From Cephalopachus bancanus (Eukaryota > Chordata > Mammalia > Primates > Tarsiidae), in contig JAPVLO010000054.1 of the NCBI GenBank assembly GCA_027257055.1, positions 1,612,001 to 1,676,000 on the forward strand: a stretch of DNA of 64,000 bases, written 5' to 3'. The position numbers were made by a program, and so were the translations under genes. The notes under the pieces are model-generated. The model was not told where the DNA came from and did no database searches. It saw nothing but the letters and a program-made list of their open reading frames with translations. Of this stretch, positions 23,950 through 35,399 are shown in pieces; position 1 is the first letter of the stretch, and each line of letters begins with the position of its first letter.

Positions 23950-25370
23950 TTCCCGGACCCTCCCCTTTTCCAAATCACCACTTGGGCTGATGGGTCTGTC
24001 CCTGTCTTTACCAATATCCATATGTTGGAAGGACAGTCTGATAAACATATTTCTGCTGACCATAACACAAATTTTAGCTTCACAGGGGCTAGTAATAGCC
24101 CTCCTATTTGTCTTTCTAACACCCCTTAAGTTGGGTTGTCTTAAGATGAGTCAAGAGAAGAAAACCTCCTATGGGGCTACACAAACAGCTAACATTTTGG
24201 GCCCCTGGGACATAATAAAATATCTACAAACCATATCTAATTGGGGGTTCCCTAGTTCTACTTATAATGTTTCCCAGGCTTACTCCCATATTACATACTG
24301 CCCTAATAGCACAGGGATAGAGCTTGGAAAATTCCCCAATTGGATAGAATGTGCCAGTCCTGTGACCACGGTTCAAAACCTTTCAGGCACCTCCCTCTTA
24401 ATCTATGACTGGTCTCACAGATTGAACCCCTTGCATCCTAACCATGAGTTCATTTCCCCTGGGGGTTTTGTTGGCAACTTTCTTACTATTTTTCAAGGTG
24501 ACATCCAAAAGGAACTGTGGCGACTTGCCGCCTCCCTTGATTTTGTTAACTTTACTAGTGGGTCTTTGGTCGATTTGGCAGGAAGCTGTGGAACAACCAC
24601 CCCCTCGCTGTGGGTTCCAGGCCTGTGTCCAACCCTCTTTTGTCCTTTTAACAGGTTCTGTTAACATCATCCCAGTAGATAATCATTATGCCTTACAATG
24701 TAACTGTTGTAATCTTACAAATTGTGTCACACGGCATAATGTGGGACAAGACATCCTGGTTTACACCAGCCCCCCTTTATTATGATTCCTACTGACATAT
24801 CAGGCCCTTGGTATGATGATGCAGGACTATAGGTACTTCAGGAATTACACCACCAACTTGCTTCCCGGCCTTATTGGGCCGTTGGATTGATAATTTGGGG
24901 ATTGGTGACCTTAATTTTGGTCACTGCTTCTGCAGTGACGGCCACTGCCGCACTGTCTCAATCCATCCAAAAATGCCGAGTTTGTCAATGCTCTGGCTCA
25001 AAATACCTCCGAGGCCCTACAACAACAAGAATCCATAGACTTAAAGCTAGAACAAAATTAAATGCCTTGGAGGCTGTAGTCATTGGATTGGGAAACCAGA
25101 TAAACGGCATAAAAATGAAACAACAACTACAATGCCATGCGACATACAATTGGGTTTGTGTTACCGCCTTTGGAACTGGGACTTAGTTAAAAAATACCTC
25201 CAAGGCATAGGGAGTCAAAATAACATCAGTATAAACTTGCTAAAGCTCCACCACAATATTCTGGACATCCAGAATATTCAAGATCCTATCTTGCAACCTG
25301 CCCAAATAGTACAAAATCTCTTAATCACCTCAGGGTATTCAATCCCTTTAATACGTTAAAATATTCTGCC
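23950..25370 (+). pseudogene. env remnant (surface and transmembrane parts), frameshifted
   Basis: Broken envelope gene. Surface-subunit words (a 'PPICL' motif near 24100 and a cysteine cluster 'CNCCNLTNC' near 24705) and a transmembrane subunit with a hydrophobic Ala/Thr/Val-rich fusion-peptide-like stretch (about 24885-24960) and a heptad-like helix (25050-25125) resemble betaretroviral Env rather than gammaretroviral Env. A C-x7-C loop follows near 25135-25160 in place of the gamma-type CX6CC. The reading frame changes near 24125, between about 24430 and 24480, and again within the transmembrane part; stops interrupt it. The 254-codon open frame 23900-24664 is only partly in the true frame. 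It encodes no working protein. Confidence 0.78.
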
Positions 25371-25442
25371 TGGTATATTCTGAGATTTTCATATTTGTTC
25401 TAATCAGAGCCACTGCAATAGCCGTCCAGCACCTGCATTTAG

Positions 25443-25461
25443 AAAATAAAAAAGGGGGAGA
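25443..25461 (+). other. polypurine tract
   Basis: A purine run (one T) ending 'aaaaaagggggaga' directly before the 3' LTR, as needed to prime plus-strand DNA. Confidence 0.82.
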
Positions 25462-25956
25462 TGTTGGGAGCAGATGTGATGCGGGGAGTAGACGAGCACT
25501 GTTACTGTAGCAGGCCTTGAGTAAAGGCCCCAAGTGAAGGCAACGTCTCGCTTAATGACCCCAAGTGAAGACAAGGTCTCGCTTAACAGCTCTGCATCCT
25601 AGCCAAAGGCAGGGATGCAGCCTGCTACATGAAATGGTGTCTCAGATGCCCACACATCCGGGTGCACATAGTACAGATAAAGCCTTAGCTACCACAAGAT
25701 AACCATGAAACAGTTTGCCGCTTAGGTAGCAACAAAATTCCGTGATAGCTCCCTCACAGACCTTGAATCCCTTCCAACTTCCTTTGTGCTTCATTATAAA
25801 ATAAATGTGCTGAGCTAGTTCAGGGCTACTTCTCCTCCATCAGAGGAAAGTGTCCCACCTGGCCCCAGCTTTTCTTTAAGTCTTTGTGTCTGTGTCTTTC
25901 TTAATCTCTCACTGCTCTCTCTCAGGACCCTCAAGCCAGCCGCGCAGGCCATATCA
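25462..25956 (+). repeat. 3' LTR
   Basis: TG...CA ends, 495 bp. Polyadenylation signal AATAAA at 25800-25805. Contains a 31-bp tandem duplication (25528-25558 and 25559-25589, starting 'ccccaagtgaag') absent from the 5' LTR. This, with a few small indels, explains the length difference. Confidence 0.9.
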
Positions 25957-26289
25957 CCATTCTGTGGACTGTCTCCCCACTCTCTTGATGGTCTCTTTTG
26001 CTTTACAGAGAATTTTCCGTTTGAAATTCCATTTGTCTATCTTATCTCTTATGGCATGAGCTTTTGGTGCTTAATATAAATCAGACTTCTTTATACAACT
26101 TGACTTGCTGAAGCAGTAAGAGTAAATTAATTTATCTGTGAAGTCTGAAAAAAGGTTAGACCAGCAAACAACAGAAAGAATTTGAATTATCTGGGTCTAG
26201 ACTCACCTGAAACCAGGCACATTAATGCCTCAGAACTCATTCTCCATTTTTGCTTCAGGCAATATTTGGAGATAGTGATATACAGTTGT

Positions 26290-26440
26290 ACCAATTACAT
26301 ATTGTTATTTCAATCTACTAATGAAGAGGTTAAGGTTAGAAGATGTAAGTTGCTTCCCAAGGTCACATAACAAGAGTGTAACAAAGCTAGACTTGAACCA
26401 AGGTCATTTTGATGCCAGAGTCCGAACACACAAATATTAC
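26290..26440 (+). repeat. MIR SINE
   Basis: Core 'gaagaggttaaggttag', 'cccaaggtcacataacaa' and 'agacttgaaccaaggtc' follow the MIR consensus order. Confidence 0.75.
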
Positions 26441-26444
26441 ATTC

Positions 26445-27660
26445 TGAACACTCTGATCTTGACTCCTCAATTATTGCCTGATGTTCTAGTACTTAATTTA
26501 TTAATGCCAATCATAATTAAATGCTCTAAGTTAAAATGTGCTAATTATTGTTGTTGTGTTGACATAAATAAAAATTGGTGAAAATTAACTGAAAGCTTAA
26601 TTTCCATGTCTTAGAATTTTTATCAATTTTTAAAAATCTAAAATAAATTTTATTGAAATACATTTGAAATGGAAAATAATAATCAGGCATTGTCAGTAAT
26701 GCATACTGAATGAAATTTACCTTTGCTAGAAAAAAGTAGTCTTGGATACCACTATGAAGTTGGAATTAAAAAACAGGAAAGGAAGGGATTTGGAGGCTTT
26801 TTAAAACAATAATTACATTGATAACAACTCTGCTGACATACTAATGTTCCATAATATTCTTCTAGTATCTTCAGCTATAGTAAACTGTATCATATTTACC
26901 CTAACAATATAAACCTCCATTTTGATAGCAATATAAAGTATAATTATTAAGTGTTAAAATCAATTTTTAAAGAGCTTGCCTAATTATTTACCTCTTATTC
27001 AGCATAATATAAAAGTCATTAATCTAAAGGGAAGTTTTTAGTTCTTTTACCATTTTGTACTTGCATCAACTACAAAATACTTTTTAAATGTGCAATCTGA
27101 CCTTCATTAATTATTTAAACAATCATTTTTATAGAATTTTTCTTGTCTCTCTGAGAGCTAAATTCTCCTAACTTTCTTCTTACATGATATACAAATATAT
27201 CCCAGAAAAGCATTTGTAATATCTGAAAAGAAAACTTAGTAGAAATTTCCTTCCCTAGTTATTTTATACCTTTTAAAAAATATAATATTGTTGTAATATG
27301 TGAAGGATGTTAATAGTCAGATATTTCCAAAAGTCAGTACTATAGACATGATATCCCTTATTATGATCTAAAAACTGAAAGTCATGGTATCTCTAAAAAA
27401 CAAAAACAAAGCAAGAAAGAAAGCAACAACAAAAGTTTGAAACACAAAAAATGAATTTTAAGAGCTTGCACATTAAGAAAGATAAAGTAAAAGTACTTTT
27501 CCCTGTTCTTTCTGGAAAGTATAGCTAAAAACCCCAGACATTATATATAAAACAAACAAAAGAAGACTGTATGGTAGTGATAAAAGGATCAAAAGATCAA
27601 CTATTTAGGAAACTTAAGACCTGAATAATAACACAAAACTAAGTTGTTTTGGTTTTCTTT
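26445..27660. other. AT-rich unassigned sequence
   Basis: No gene or clear repeat. Very AT-rich with many short A/T runs. Confidence 0.4.
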
Positions 27661-28710
27661 TAATCTCATATAGTTCATACTGGGTGCTGAAGGAGATGGC
27701 AACCTGAAAATGCAAATTGGTACAGACAAAAGTGCCCCAAGAAAAGCCGTATGTCCTGAGCCAAAGGTCTAGGAGAGAGGCAGCCTAGTGAGACAGAAAC
27801 TTTCAGACAATAACCACTCTACTTCAACTAAACACCACAAATTAAAACTGGTGCTCCACTCCCAACCCCAAATGGCTAAGAGTGAGTAGGAAACTAGACA
27901 CTCTTTAGGCAGCAATGAGATTCTTCAACCTCCCTCCCAGGTTGGTGTCAGAGAAGATGCAGGGGAGATCCAAGACTTTGACCCTACCAAGACAATAACA
28001 AACTCACATGCCCAAAGATGCCAACTTGAGAACCTGGATTTCCTATCTAGCAGCAACAGAGTCTTCTACCACCACCACTTCTGCTGGGGTGGCATCATAG
28101 CAGGTATAATAGAGAGTCAGACTTTCACCATACTCAGTAGTAGTAAGGCCACCCCAGCTTATGGTGTCAGTGGAGAACCCATGTGGAGTAGTAATGAGAA
28201 ATCTCTGATCTCTTAGTCAGTGTGGTATCAGCAGAGGCTTGCTGGGAAGCCAGAGGTTTTACCTCCATCAAGTAGTAAGCAAGAGACCCTCTTGCAGTTG
28301 TAAATGAAGGCTGTGTGGGGAATTCAGACTTCTACTCGACCTAGTAGTAAAAGGCAATGTCTACCCTTCTCTGCCAGCATGGTATCAAGAGAGGACTGCT
28401 AAATCAAAACACAGAATAAGACCCAGAGTCTCATAATACTTCAGATGTCCAGGTTTCAATAGAAAAATCATTCTTTACACCAAAAAACAAGACAGTTTCA
28501 ATAAGAATGAGTAAAGACAATCAGCAGATGCAACATCAAGATGGTAAGAATGTGGGGATTATCTAAGAGGGATTTTAAAACAAGCCATATAAAAATGTTT
28601 CAATGAACAATACCAGCACACTTGAAACAAATTTTTAAAAGGATAAAATCTAGAAGATCTCAGCCAAAAATATAGAAGATATAAATAAAACCATATGAAA
28701 ACATTGATAT

Positions 28711-29000
28711 GAGCCAGGCTCGGTGGCTCAGCCTGTAATCCTGCGCCTTGGGAGGCTGAGGTGAGTGGATTGCCTGAGCCCACGGGTTCGAGACCCGCAT
28801 GGGGAGCAAGACCTCATCTCTACAATAAATCAAAAAATCAGCCAGGTGTGGTAGCGCACACCTGTAATTCTGGCTACTTGGAAGGCTGAGGTAGAAGGAT
28901 CGCCGGAGCCCGGCAGGTTGAGGCTGCGATGGCTGGGAGCAGCCACTGCACTCTAGTCTGGGCAACAGAGTGAGACTCCAACTCAAAAAAAAAAAAAAAA
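28711..29000 (+). mobile_element. Alu SINE nested in ancient L1
   Basis: Full dimer of the window's main Alu type with a 16-A tail. Target duplication 'gaaaacattgatat' (28697-28710) and 'gaaaacattaatat' (29001-29014), 13 of 14 matching. Confidence 0.95.
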
Positions 29001-29789
29001 GAAAACATTAATATGGACAAATACAATAACAAAGATTTAAAAAAAAAAAAAAAAATCAATAAACAGCCTCAACAGCAAATCAGGAAACCTAAAGCAATAA
29101 AAAAAATTACCAAATCTGAATACAAGAGACAAAATAGAGTATCAACAAAATCAAAAGAGCTTTGGGTATCCATGGGACTACCACAAAAATCTAGTATTAC
29201 TGTCATTAGAGTCCAAGAAAGAGAGAAGAAAAAGAAAGGAACTGAAAAGATATTCAAAGAAATAATGGCTAATAGTTCTTAAATTTGGCAAAAGACATAA
29301 ACCTACACATTCAAAAAACAGAATGAACAACAAACATGATAAATTCAAAGAAATCCACACTAAAGCCTTCATTGTCTGAACACTAAAGGTAAAGTAAATA
29401 TCTTGAAAACAGGGAGAAATGACACCTTACCTTTAGGTGAAAGATAATCAGAATGACAACAGATTTCTTGTCAGAAAACATGGAGGCCAGCAGGAAGTGG
29501 CATAACATTCTTAAAGTGCTGCTAATTCTGAAATCTATATCCAGTGAGAAGTTTCTTTAATAATGAAGAGAAAATCAAGACATTTTCATTGAAGAAAGCT
29601 GAAAAAATTTGTCACTAGCAGACTTATCCTAAAATAATGGCTACAGGAAGTTCTCCAAAGAAAAAAAATTAACTAAAAAAAATTAGAACACTAAGAAAGA
29701 TGAAAGGAAAACAGAAAAAGTAAAGATACATTTCCTTCTCTCTTACATTTTCTAAATTATGTTTCATAGTTTAAGCAATAATAATAATG

Positions 29790-29878
29790 CTGTTCAGGCA
29801 ACCCCTTTCAGGTCCCCTCCCACTGTTGGAACTTTTCTGTATTCTTAATAAATCCTACTTTCAAAAAAAAAAAAAAAA
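29790..29878 (+). mobile_element. short polyadenylated retroposon, LTR-like 3' end
   Basis: About 70 bases ('cctttcaggtcccctccc' then 'cttaataaatcctacttt') ending in a 16-A tail. The AATAAA about a dozen bases before the tail and the 'ggtcccctccc' word resemble the R region of an LTR transcript copied back into DNA. Family not identified. Confidence 0.5.
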
Positions 29879-30769
29879 GGCAAAAGTTGGCAGAATGCGT
29901 TAAAATACACAATATAACTATGTGTGATCTACAGGAAACTCATGTCAACTGTAAAGTTTTAGAAAGTTGAAAGAGAGAAGACAGAAAAAGACACCAAAGG
30001 CAAACATTAAGAGGAAAAAAAAGCAGGAAGGGCTAGATTAATAAAGTGGACTTCAGAGTAAATAAAATGATCAGAAACAGAAAAAAACATTACATAGCTA
30101 TAAAAGGTTCCAATGATTAAAAAACTACAGCAGTCCTAAATGCATACATACCAAACACCAGAGTTTTAATGTACTTGAAGTAAAGCTGATAAAACTTAAG
30201 AAGAAATATACAAATTCACAATTATATTTTAAGACATCAGCATTCATCTCCAAACAATTGATAGAACAATTAGACAGAAATCCAGAAGCTTATAGAACTA
30301 GATAACAACATCTACCAAAATGATTTAACTAACATTTATAAAACCTTCCACCCCAGAACAGCAGAATGTACATCCTTTTCTAGCATCCATGGAACACATA
30401 CCAAGATATACTATAGCCCAAAATACAAACTTTAAATTTTAAAAGGATTGACTCATACGAAGTGTGTTATACAACCACAATGACACAAACTAGAACTCAA
30501 TAATAGAAGGATAACAGGGAAATCTCCAAACACTTGGAAGAAAACCAATATTAAAAGCTGAGTAAATATTTTAATGTCTGTTAATATTTGCTATTGTTAT
30601 ATTTTAAAATTTCAAAAGTTATATTGTCTGTAACTAGAAATGCCACTTAATTTTTAAAGTGCATTTATTCTTATATAATAAATGAATCTTTATATTATTA
30701 CATGAATTAGTAAATCAATGCTTTGTATCTATGGCTATTTAAAAACAAGTATTTTATCTGAGTCATCTA

Positions 30770-31510
30770 AGTAATACACAAAGAGTATCTACTATGTGTC
30801 AAGCACTACTTTAAGTGTTTGATAGACATCAGTGGGAAATATAGAAAAGGAAAATCCCTGCTATTGAGAGACTTACATTCCAGAGGAGACACCCTGACTA
30901 CTAAATAAATAAACAGACAAATTAACAAAACAATGATAAGGTAAAAGGTGATAGTGGTTTCAAAAAAAATTAAAAGTAGAGAGTATTGAGATTACAGGAC
31001 AACAGGGGATAGAAGTTGAGCGACATTGCGGTACTATATAAAAGTAGTTATGATCAGTTTTCTGAGTTGGTAAACTCTGAGCAAAAACTTGAATGAGTTA
31101 TGTAAGTTAAAAAACAATTTATGGGGATTGAGAGTTACAGCTAGAGGAAACAGCAAGGGCCACGTACCTACACCAGACAAGAACATACTGACATGCTAGT
31201 GGCTCAGGAATTGGACAGTACAGATGTACTGAAAAGGGCCAGAGGAAGAAAAGATGAGGTCAGGGAGAAACAAGTAGTAAGACATGTAGGGACACATAGG
31301 CCATTCAAAGGACACAGGTTTTTACTCTGAAGTCAAAGAGAAGTCACTCTAGGTTTCAGAGGCAGAGAACCAACATCATCTAAACTACATTTTAAAAGAC
31401 TCACTCTGGCAAGATGAGAAGCCAAACCAGAAGACCTATCAGGAGCTCCAGCAGTAATCTCAGCTAGACATAATGATAGCCTAGATCAGCATGAAGACTT
31501 GAAGGGAGTT
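30770..31510 (+). repeat. ancient L2-like interspersed repeat
   Basis: 'tactatgtgtcaagcactac' then 'gacttacattccagagg' and 'tttttactctgaagtc' follow the order of a well-known mammal-wide repeat that I associate with L2. Similar blocks lie at 35400 and 48760. Family name uncertain. Confidence 0.5.
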
Positions 31511-31526
31511 GTGATTGCTTTGTAGA

Positions 31527-31821
31527 TTTTTTTTTTTTTTGAGTTATAGTCTCACTCTGTCACCCAGGCTGCAGTGCAGTGGCATAATCATGGCTTACCG
31601 TAACCTTGACCTACTGTGCTCAGGTGATCTTCTGCCTCAGCCTCTCAGTAGCTGGGTCTACAGGCATGCACTACCATACCCAACGAAATTTTGATTTTTT
31701 TTTTATAGAGATAAAATCTCGCTGTGTTGCACAGGTTGGTCTCAAACTCCTGGCCTCAAGCAATCCTCCTGACTCAGCTTCTTGAAGTACTGGGATGACA
31801 GGCGTGAACCACTGTGCCTGA
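31527..31821 (-). mobile_element. Alu SINE, AluJ-like
   Basis: Reverse dimer with a T-run at its left end and old Alu words ('actcctggcctcaagcaatc'). It lies at the end of the L2-like repeat. Confidence 0.9.
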
Positions 31822-31829
31822 CTGATTTT

Positions 31830-32785
31830 TGAAGAAATACTAAAAGATGAAATGTAATGAAATTATGTGTTCTATGAAAAAAATGACTTATCTTGCTGTG
31901 GGCAAGATGCATAGCAGAGGACCTCCAAAACTGATTTCTAATTCTAGGTCTAATTATCTGTGCAAACTTAAAATCTCTACACTACATTTACATAATCAGT
32001 TAAATGAAGTTTTTTCTTCTAAGGGGTTGCTAAATTTCCTTTTAGCTTTGTGAGTTGCAAAATAGGTTATTGTTCTGAATGATCCCGAATTAACTTCAGT
32101 CAACCAGATGCTGTCAGGCAACACGAATTTTTCATTATTACATTTATACCTCAATATTCACTTATTGCATGGCAGATAGCAATGTATGAATTATTTGGAA
32201 ATAAAGCAAGGAAAAAATATAACCTCTTCATGGAACTATTACGCTTTAGGTTTGTCCTGTTTTGAATAAAGAATGGTCTTTCATTTTTTTGGTTAATCTG
32301 TCATAAAACGAGGATTTCTTTCTGGTTTGCTACCATCATTTACAGTATTATTAAATATTTTTCTAAACATTGTGGTCAACATGGACCAGAACTGAAAGAT
32401 TTAACTACTAGATAACACAGTTTTAGTGTACCTGGAAATATGCATGAAACAATAATTTTATAACATGTAACTTAGTCATGCATTTACATCCTGTGTGTCA
32501 GCTTCTAGACATCTTTATGGTTTTCTCCATTATGTGAGATATGTTCAGCTGAACAAGCCAACAACTGATCCAAATGTAACTAAAATTGATCATCATTTAA
32601 CAAATATCTGTTGAATGTTTTATTAAGAACCAGACATAGTTCTAATCAACAAGAAAACTATGCTGCTTTGTGGTCCCTGCTCTTAAGAATCTCACTATGT
32701 GAGGGGAGGGGCATGAAAAAAAAGAATCTCGCTATGTGACCAGGAGAACAATTTAAAATATATCTAAACATAATGTACGTGATTA
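31830..32785. other. unassigned sequence
   Basis: No gene or clear repeat recognised. A 68-codon frame at 31847-32053 has no family features. Confidence 0.4.
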
Positions 32786-32789
32786 AGTG

Positions 32790-32960
32790 CTACTATGAGA
32801 AGCAGTATAATGAGAGTGAGCTCATCACTGAGGTGTCATGACATGCTAACTACGTAACCTCTCTAAGGTTCAAGATCTTCCCCTGAAAACAAAGATATAA
32901 TTATTTTAAAAATTAAATGAGAGAATTATGTCTATGACCCATCATCAATGTTCAATAAAA
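32790..32960 (+). repeat. MIR-like SINE remnant
   Basis: 'gctaactacgtaacctctct' and 'aaattaaatgagagaatt' follow the MIR core order. Diverged. Confidence 0.55.
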
Positions 32961-33119
32961 ATCAATTATTATTTTTGTTATTATTATGATGAAAGTTATA
33001 TTATTTACTATAATGAAAGTTTAAGACTAGATATCCATGAAAGCACAGAGGCAAAAACTCTGCTCTCTTAGATATCTAGATATTATGCTATCATCACCGC
33101 AAAGACTAAAGAAAGTGGA

Positions 33120-33345
33120 GTGAATTGGATTTAGAATATAGGGTTTAGAAACAAGTAAAGCAAAGAGTTCAAATCTCAGCCTAATCATAGGCTGTGTGAC
33201 CTTGGAAACTTACTAAACTTCTCTGAGTCTTAATTGTTTTCTATATAAATGGAGACAACCTGCCTTGCAGTGTTTAGGGGAATACCTAAAATACCTAACA
33301 CAAGACATGGCATATGAAGGGTTATCTATAAGATAGCAAACGTGA
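33120..33345 (+). repeat. MIR SINE
   Basis: 'gttcaaatctcagcc', 'ctgtgtgaccttggaaac' and 'cttctctgagtcttaattg' in order give a good MIR match. Confidence 0.75.
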
Positions 33346-33355
33346 TCATTATTAA

Positions 33356-33702
33356 CAGTCATGTGCTACATAATGCTTTTCAGTCAATGACAAACCACAT
33401 ATATAACAGTGGTTCTATTCATTTATAATACTGTATTTTTACTGTACCTGCTCCCTGTTTAGATATGATAGGATATACAAATACTTACCATTGTGTTATC
33501 ATTGACTAAAGATTTCAGTATAGTAACATAATATATGGATTCGTAACCTAAGAGCAATAGGCTATACTATGTAGCCTAGGTGTGTAGTAGGCTATACCAT
33601 CATGGTTTGTGCAAGTACACTCTAGGATATTCACACAAGGACAAAATCACCTAGTGAAACATTTCTCAGAATGTGTTCCTGTTGTTAAGTAACACACCAC
33701 TG
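33356..33702. mobile_element. MER2-like non-autonomous DNA transposon (Tigger group)
   Basis: Imperfect terminal inverted repeats 'CAGTCATGTGCTACATAA' (33356) and 'TTAAGTAACACACCACTG' (ending 33702), with an internal palindrome-rich stretch 'gtagcctaggtgtgtagtag'. A TA follows on the right. About 347 bp with no coding capacity; it would have been moved by a Tigger transposase. Confidence 0.8.
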
Positions 33703-33709
33703 TACTATG

Positions 33710-34830
33710 AAAGGTATAACTTAAACAAAGGCATCAAAGTTCTAATCTAAGTTATCATTCTTTTTTTCTATTTGTACTAAATCTTGAATCAGTACCAACT
33801 CTTCTTATAAGTTTATTTGTTTTCCAAAGTCTCTGTTCTTATTCAACTCCAATTGCACTGAGAATCTTACTAAAGGCCTTGTTTGACTTAGGAAGAAAAG
33901 GACACTCTCAAGAAGGAAATGGATAGAACAAAATTCCAGCATCTTCTCCATTATTAGCCTTGACAGCTTCTTTTAAAACTTTATCATACAGTTTTACCTT
34001 TTTCATTTTTAAAGCTGGAAGTCATAAATTCTTATCATCTGTCTCCATGTTCAAATACTAAGATTATCACATTGCCACAATCCTGGGAGGGAGGGCCCCT
34101 TGGGTTATTGTAAAACTAGAAGGTTATGATGTACAGTTTAAGCTAATGAAGGTAGGCTTCCAGTCAGGATGTGGAGTCACTCCCTGTGGTGAGGCCGTTA
34201 AATAGCCAGGAATGAGACATGTCTATAATTAGAGAAGCATTAGGCGTTAGTGATCTCAGTGACCAGGGAACTTGTGCCCAGTGGACTAGTCAGACTGGCT
34301 GGCTACCCACCCAAAGCTATTTCCTCCATCATTCAAAATCAGAAGCAATGTAATGAGGGGTAGACTAACACATTCCATTGAGCTGAAACTATCCATTCAG
34401 AAGAATAAAAAAATCAGGTTTCTAAAAAATAGGCATAAAAATTTCATATGCTTAGAGCAAAACAAAAAAACATAGTATCCATGAAAGCAGCAGATTGATA
34501 AGGTAAAATAATCAAAAACAAACCTCAAAACTGTGAATAGCAAACCAGAATATGATCACGATTCTCCTGAATCATTCCTAGGGTCTGAATGTAGAAGCCT
34601 CAAGAAAGCTGCAACAAGTCATTATGTTTCCCTGGAATATATATTTATTAAAATTGCAGAAAGTGTTCATTGTAAGAAGTCCCAGTGTAATTACCAGGGG
34701 GAAACAAGCCTAGAATATTTTTAAATGTGGGCTTGGGTAAGATGGCAGAAATTCTAGTCTAAATCATTGTTTCACAGATGAAGAACTCAAAGCTGAGGAG
34801 AAGCAGGAGAATTAATATAACCACAACCAT
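33710..34830. other. unassigned sequence
   Basis: No gene or repeat that I can name. An open frame of 63 codons at 34533-34724 shows no motif. Confidence 0.4.
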
Positions 34831-34839
34831 TATTGATTG

Positions 34840-35030
34840 AAATACATTATGTACATTTTAACTTCATTCCATTTACATTCTTTGCCTTATTTGATCTGCA
34901 GTCCAATCCAATGAAGTAGTGATTTAGTAGTGATTTACTATTACTCGTATCCTATACATGAGAAAACTAAATAACAGAGAGGATGAGTACATTTTAAGCA
35001 CCCATCTTTGAAACTAATTGCCTCCAGGTG
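34840..35030 (+). repeat. MIR-like SINE remnant
   Basis: 'cttatttgatctgcagtcc' followed by 'acatgagaaaactaaataac' resembles the MIR core. Diverged. Confidence 0.5.
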
Positions 35031-35269
35031 CTGTGCTTCCATGCCTTGTCTAATATCTCATCTCTGTCAGTGTTGGTAGAGCCAGTGGGAGGTTCTGTAG
35101 CACCAACGTTTTGCATCCTTTCAGTAGGCTAGACTGCAGTTCTGTAAGTTCTAAATATTTATGTGGATTCATTTGCTTGAGTTTGTGGAAATTCAATGAC
35201 ATGAAAAAAGAAAACTCCCTGTAAGAGTTGAGTTTCCCTGTAAGAGTGGAGTTCAATGGGTACTCCACT

Positions 35270-35385
35270 ACTGTACCTATTTATTTATTCATATATTGTA
35301 TCTGTTTTGTTAATTGCTTTATCTCCATTGCCTAGAATGGTGCCCGGAACATAATAAGTGCTTGATAAATATTTGTTAAAATCAG
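35270..35385 (+). repeat. L2 3'-end remnant
   Basis: 'cctagaatggtgcccggaac' and 'gcttgataaatatttgttaa' are the classic L2 3' tail words. Confidence 0.7.
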
Positions 35386-35399
35386 CTACTTTATTATGA

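Larger units (their letters stand above)
23014..25962 (+). mobile_element. endogenous betaretrovirus-like provirus (ERV class II), internally deleted
   Basis: A compact provirus: 5' LTR 23020-23480, tRNA-Lys3-type primer binding site 23483-23500, gag start 23665, env remnant from about 23950, polypurine tract 25443-25461 and 3' LTR 25462-25956. The 6-bp target duplication CCATTC lies at 23014-23019 and 25957-25962. Env similarity, 6-bp duplication and Lys primer place it with MMTV/HERV-K-like (class II) elements. The rest of gag and all of pro and pol are absent. The two LTRs differ at a few dozen sites by eye, so it is an old insertion. Confidence 0.9.
22361..26075 (-). mobile_element. 5'-truncated L1, split by a provirus
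   Basis: Minus-strand L1. A short 3' UTR (22375-22455) joins directly to the ORF2 C-terminal region (22456-23019). The provirus occupies 23020-25956, and the L1 resumes at 25963 ('tgtggactgtctcccc') to about 26075. Removing the provirus and one copy of CCATTC restores continuous L1 ORF2 order, as compared with the copies at 310 and 41790. The 3' UTR is shorter than in the other young copies, suggesting an internal deletion near 22450. Confidence 0.88.
27680..30560 (+). mobile_element. ancient L1 (L1M/ME type), interrupted
   Basis: Plus-strand decayed L1. A GC-richer 5' part (27700-28400) is followed by ORF1-like sequence (28400-29650: 'agtccaagaaagagagaag', 'aacatggaggccagcagg') and ORF2 endonuclease-like sequence (29880-30560: 'gatctacaggaaactcat', 'tccatggaacacatacc'). 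It is interrupted by an Alu (28711-29000) and a short polyadenylated insert near 29790-29878. No usable reading frame survives. Confidence 0.7.

Noticed and set aside
23900..24664. 254-codon open frame as an intact captured envelope gene
   Set aside because: Its first part is out of the true env frame, the surface subunit continues in another frame, and the transmembrane subunit is shifted and interrupted. There is no sign of an intact protein.
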